A program made the position numbers and the translations under genes. From Lentisphaerota bacterium (GTDB taxonomy: Bacteria > Verrucomicrobiota > Kiritimatiellia > RFP12 > UBA1067): DNA of 16,261 nt. Shown here piece after piece: positions 15,392-16,261 of the stretch. The DNA is taken from positions 1 to 16,261 of the forward strand of contig JALHET010000019.1 of assembly GCA_022839525.1 (NCBI GenBank), written 5' to 3'. Position 1 is the first letter of the stretch. Each line of letters opens with the position of its first letter. The notes below the pieces were generated by a model. That model did not search any database, was not told the origin of the DNA, and saw only the letters and a program-made list of their open reading frames with translations.

Positions 15392-16261
15392 ATGGCTGAA
15401 GACAAGAAAGAACGGATACTTTCCATTGATGCGGCGCGGGGGTTTGACATGTTCTGGATTATCGGCGGCGGTGAGCTGGTGACCCGTTTGGCCGAGATCA
15501 TCCATCCGGACGCGGGCGCTTTCTGCTCGACACAATTGAAGCATGTCCCTTGGGAAGGCTTCCGCTTCATTGATCTGGTGATGCCGCTGTTCATTTTTCT
15601 GGCCGGCTGTTCCCTGCCGTTTTCTATCGACAGCCGGAGAAGAAAGGGCGACTCGACGGCCAAGATCTACCGGCACACGGTTCAGCGTCTGCTGATCCTG
15701 TGGGTGTTCGGTATGATGCTGCAGGGGCGCCTGCTGGAGTACGACTGGTCGCGGCTGGTTTTCTACAGCAACACCCTGCAGTCGATCGCGGCCGGCACGT
15801 TTTTCAGCACAATCTTCCTTTTGCACTTCAGCAAAAAGTGGCAGATCGGCCTAACGGTGGGCTGCATGGCGCTCTTCGGACTCTTGCTCCGTTTCGCGCC
15901 GGTTCCGGGATTCGGCGCAGGGGTTCTTACGGCGGAGGGGAATTTCGCTCATTATGTCGACGTGCTTGTGTTGGGGACGCTCGATGCGCCAGCCTATACG
16001 TGGGTGCTGAGCACATTGGGCTTTGTGGCAACGGCGATGCTCGGGACGTTTGCGGGCGACATCATCCGGTCGGGACTGCCCAAGGCGCGCATCGCCGTTG
16101 CGCTGTTCGCTGCTGGCGCGGGTTTGACGGCGGCGGGGTGGGCGGGCAGTTTCTGCACCCCTATCATCAAGCACATTTGGAACGAGACCTTTGTTTTGTA
16201 CTCAGGCGGTTTGAGTTTCCTCTGCCTGGCCGTTTTCTATACCTTGATCGATGTGCTGGGG
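15392..16261 (+). CDS. DUF5009 / acyltransferase-like multi-pass membrane protein (partial, runs off the window)
   Basis: The frame is open for 290 codons to the right edge, so the C-terminus is missing. The start is supported by AAAGGA at 15379-15384, 7 nt before the ATG. The N-terminus SIDAARGFDMFWIIGGGEL (11-29), followed by HVPWEGFRFIDLVMPLFIF (51-69) and LAGCSLPFS (70-78), matches DUF5009/HGSNAT-like proteins. HGSNAT moves acetyl groups across a membrane onto a glucosamine residue; bacterial members are thought to modify glycans, but their substrates are mostly unknown. Multiple hydrophobic segments follow. His51 and Asp61 are candidate functional residues. It directly follows the small three-helix gene (3-nt gap). 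Confidence 0.85.
   Translation, partial: MAEDKKERILSIDAARGFDMFWIIGGGELVTRLAEIIHPDAGAFCSTQLKHVPWEGFRFIDLVMPLFIFLAGCSLPFSIDSRRRKGDSTAKIYRHTVQRLLILWVFGMMLQGRLLEYDWSRLVFYSNTLQSIAAGTFFSTIFLLHFSKKWQIGLTVGCMALFGLLLRFAPVPGFGAGVLTAEGNFAHYVDVLVLGTLDAPAYTWVLSTLGFVATAMLGTFAGDIIRSGLPKARIAVALFAAGAGLTAAGWAGSFCTPIIKHIWNETFVLYSGGLSFLCLAVFYTLIDVLG

Overview
The window is high-GC bacterial chromosomal DNA. The genes are densely packed, with complete core domains and ordinary bacterial ribosome binding sites. Ferredoxin-dependent 2-oxoacid oxidoreductase genes point to an anaerobe. A YidC with a large periplasmic domain points to a Gram-negative envelope. The set (VOR-type oxidoreductase, acyltransferase-like DUF5009 membrane protein, xylose-isomerase-like TIM barrel protein, SMC with a non-standard hinge) would fit the PVC superphylum, for example Kiritimatiellota or Verrucomicrobiota. 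That placement is inference from gene style, not proven by the sequence.

Layout. (1) 58-5079, plus strand: a five-gene cluster with a two-cluster ferredoxin, a VorB-type alpha subunit, a single polypeptide fusing the TPP-binding beta and the gamma subunit, an XRE-HTH/cupin regulator, and an ACSM/acetyl-CoA-synthetase-like acyl-CoA ligase. It probably interconverts short or branched acids, acyl-CoAs and 2-oxoacids using ferredoxin. (2) 5097-8789, minus strand: smc, tail-to-tail with the ligase across 17 bp. (3) 8790-9042: divergent intergenic region with several inverted repeats. (4) 9043-11250, plus strand: a sugar phosphate isomerase/epimerase-like TIM barrel gene and pheS (no pheT in view). 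(5) 11299-14084: a good sigma70-type promoter followed by rpmH, rnpA, yidD and yidC, the conserved ribosome/RNase P/membrane-insertion cluster, here without dnaA. (6) 14085-14364: an intergenic stretch with an antisense remnant resembling the N-terminus of an IS transposase/integrase. (7) 14365-14994: thiamine pyrophosphokinase. (8) 15089-16261: a small three-helix SemiSWEET/PQ-loop-like protein next to a DUF5009 acyltransferase-like membrane protein cut by the window edge.

Two real genes are easy to miss: the 45-codon rpmH, and the open-ended DUF5009 gene that has no stop inside the window. Nothing here is clearly a new defence or mobile system. The most interesting points are the beta-gamma oxidoreductase fusion and its regulated operon, the altered SMC hinge motif, the transposase remnant, and the SemiSWEET-like/DUF5009 pair.
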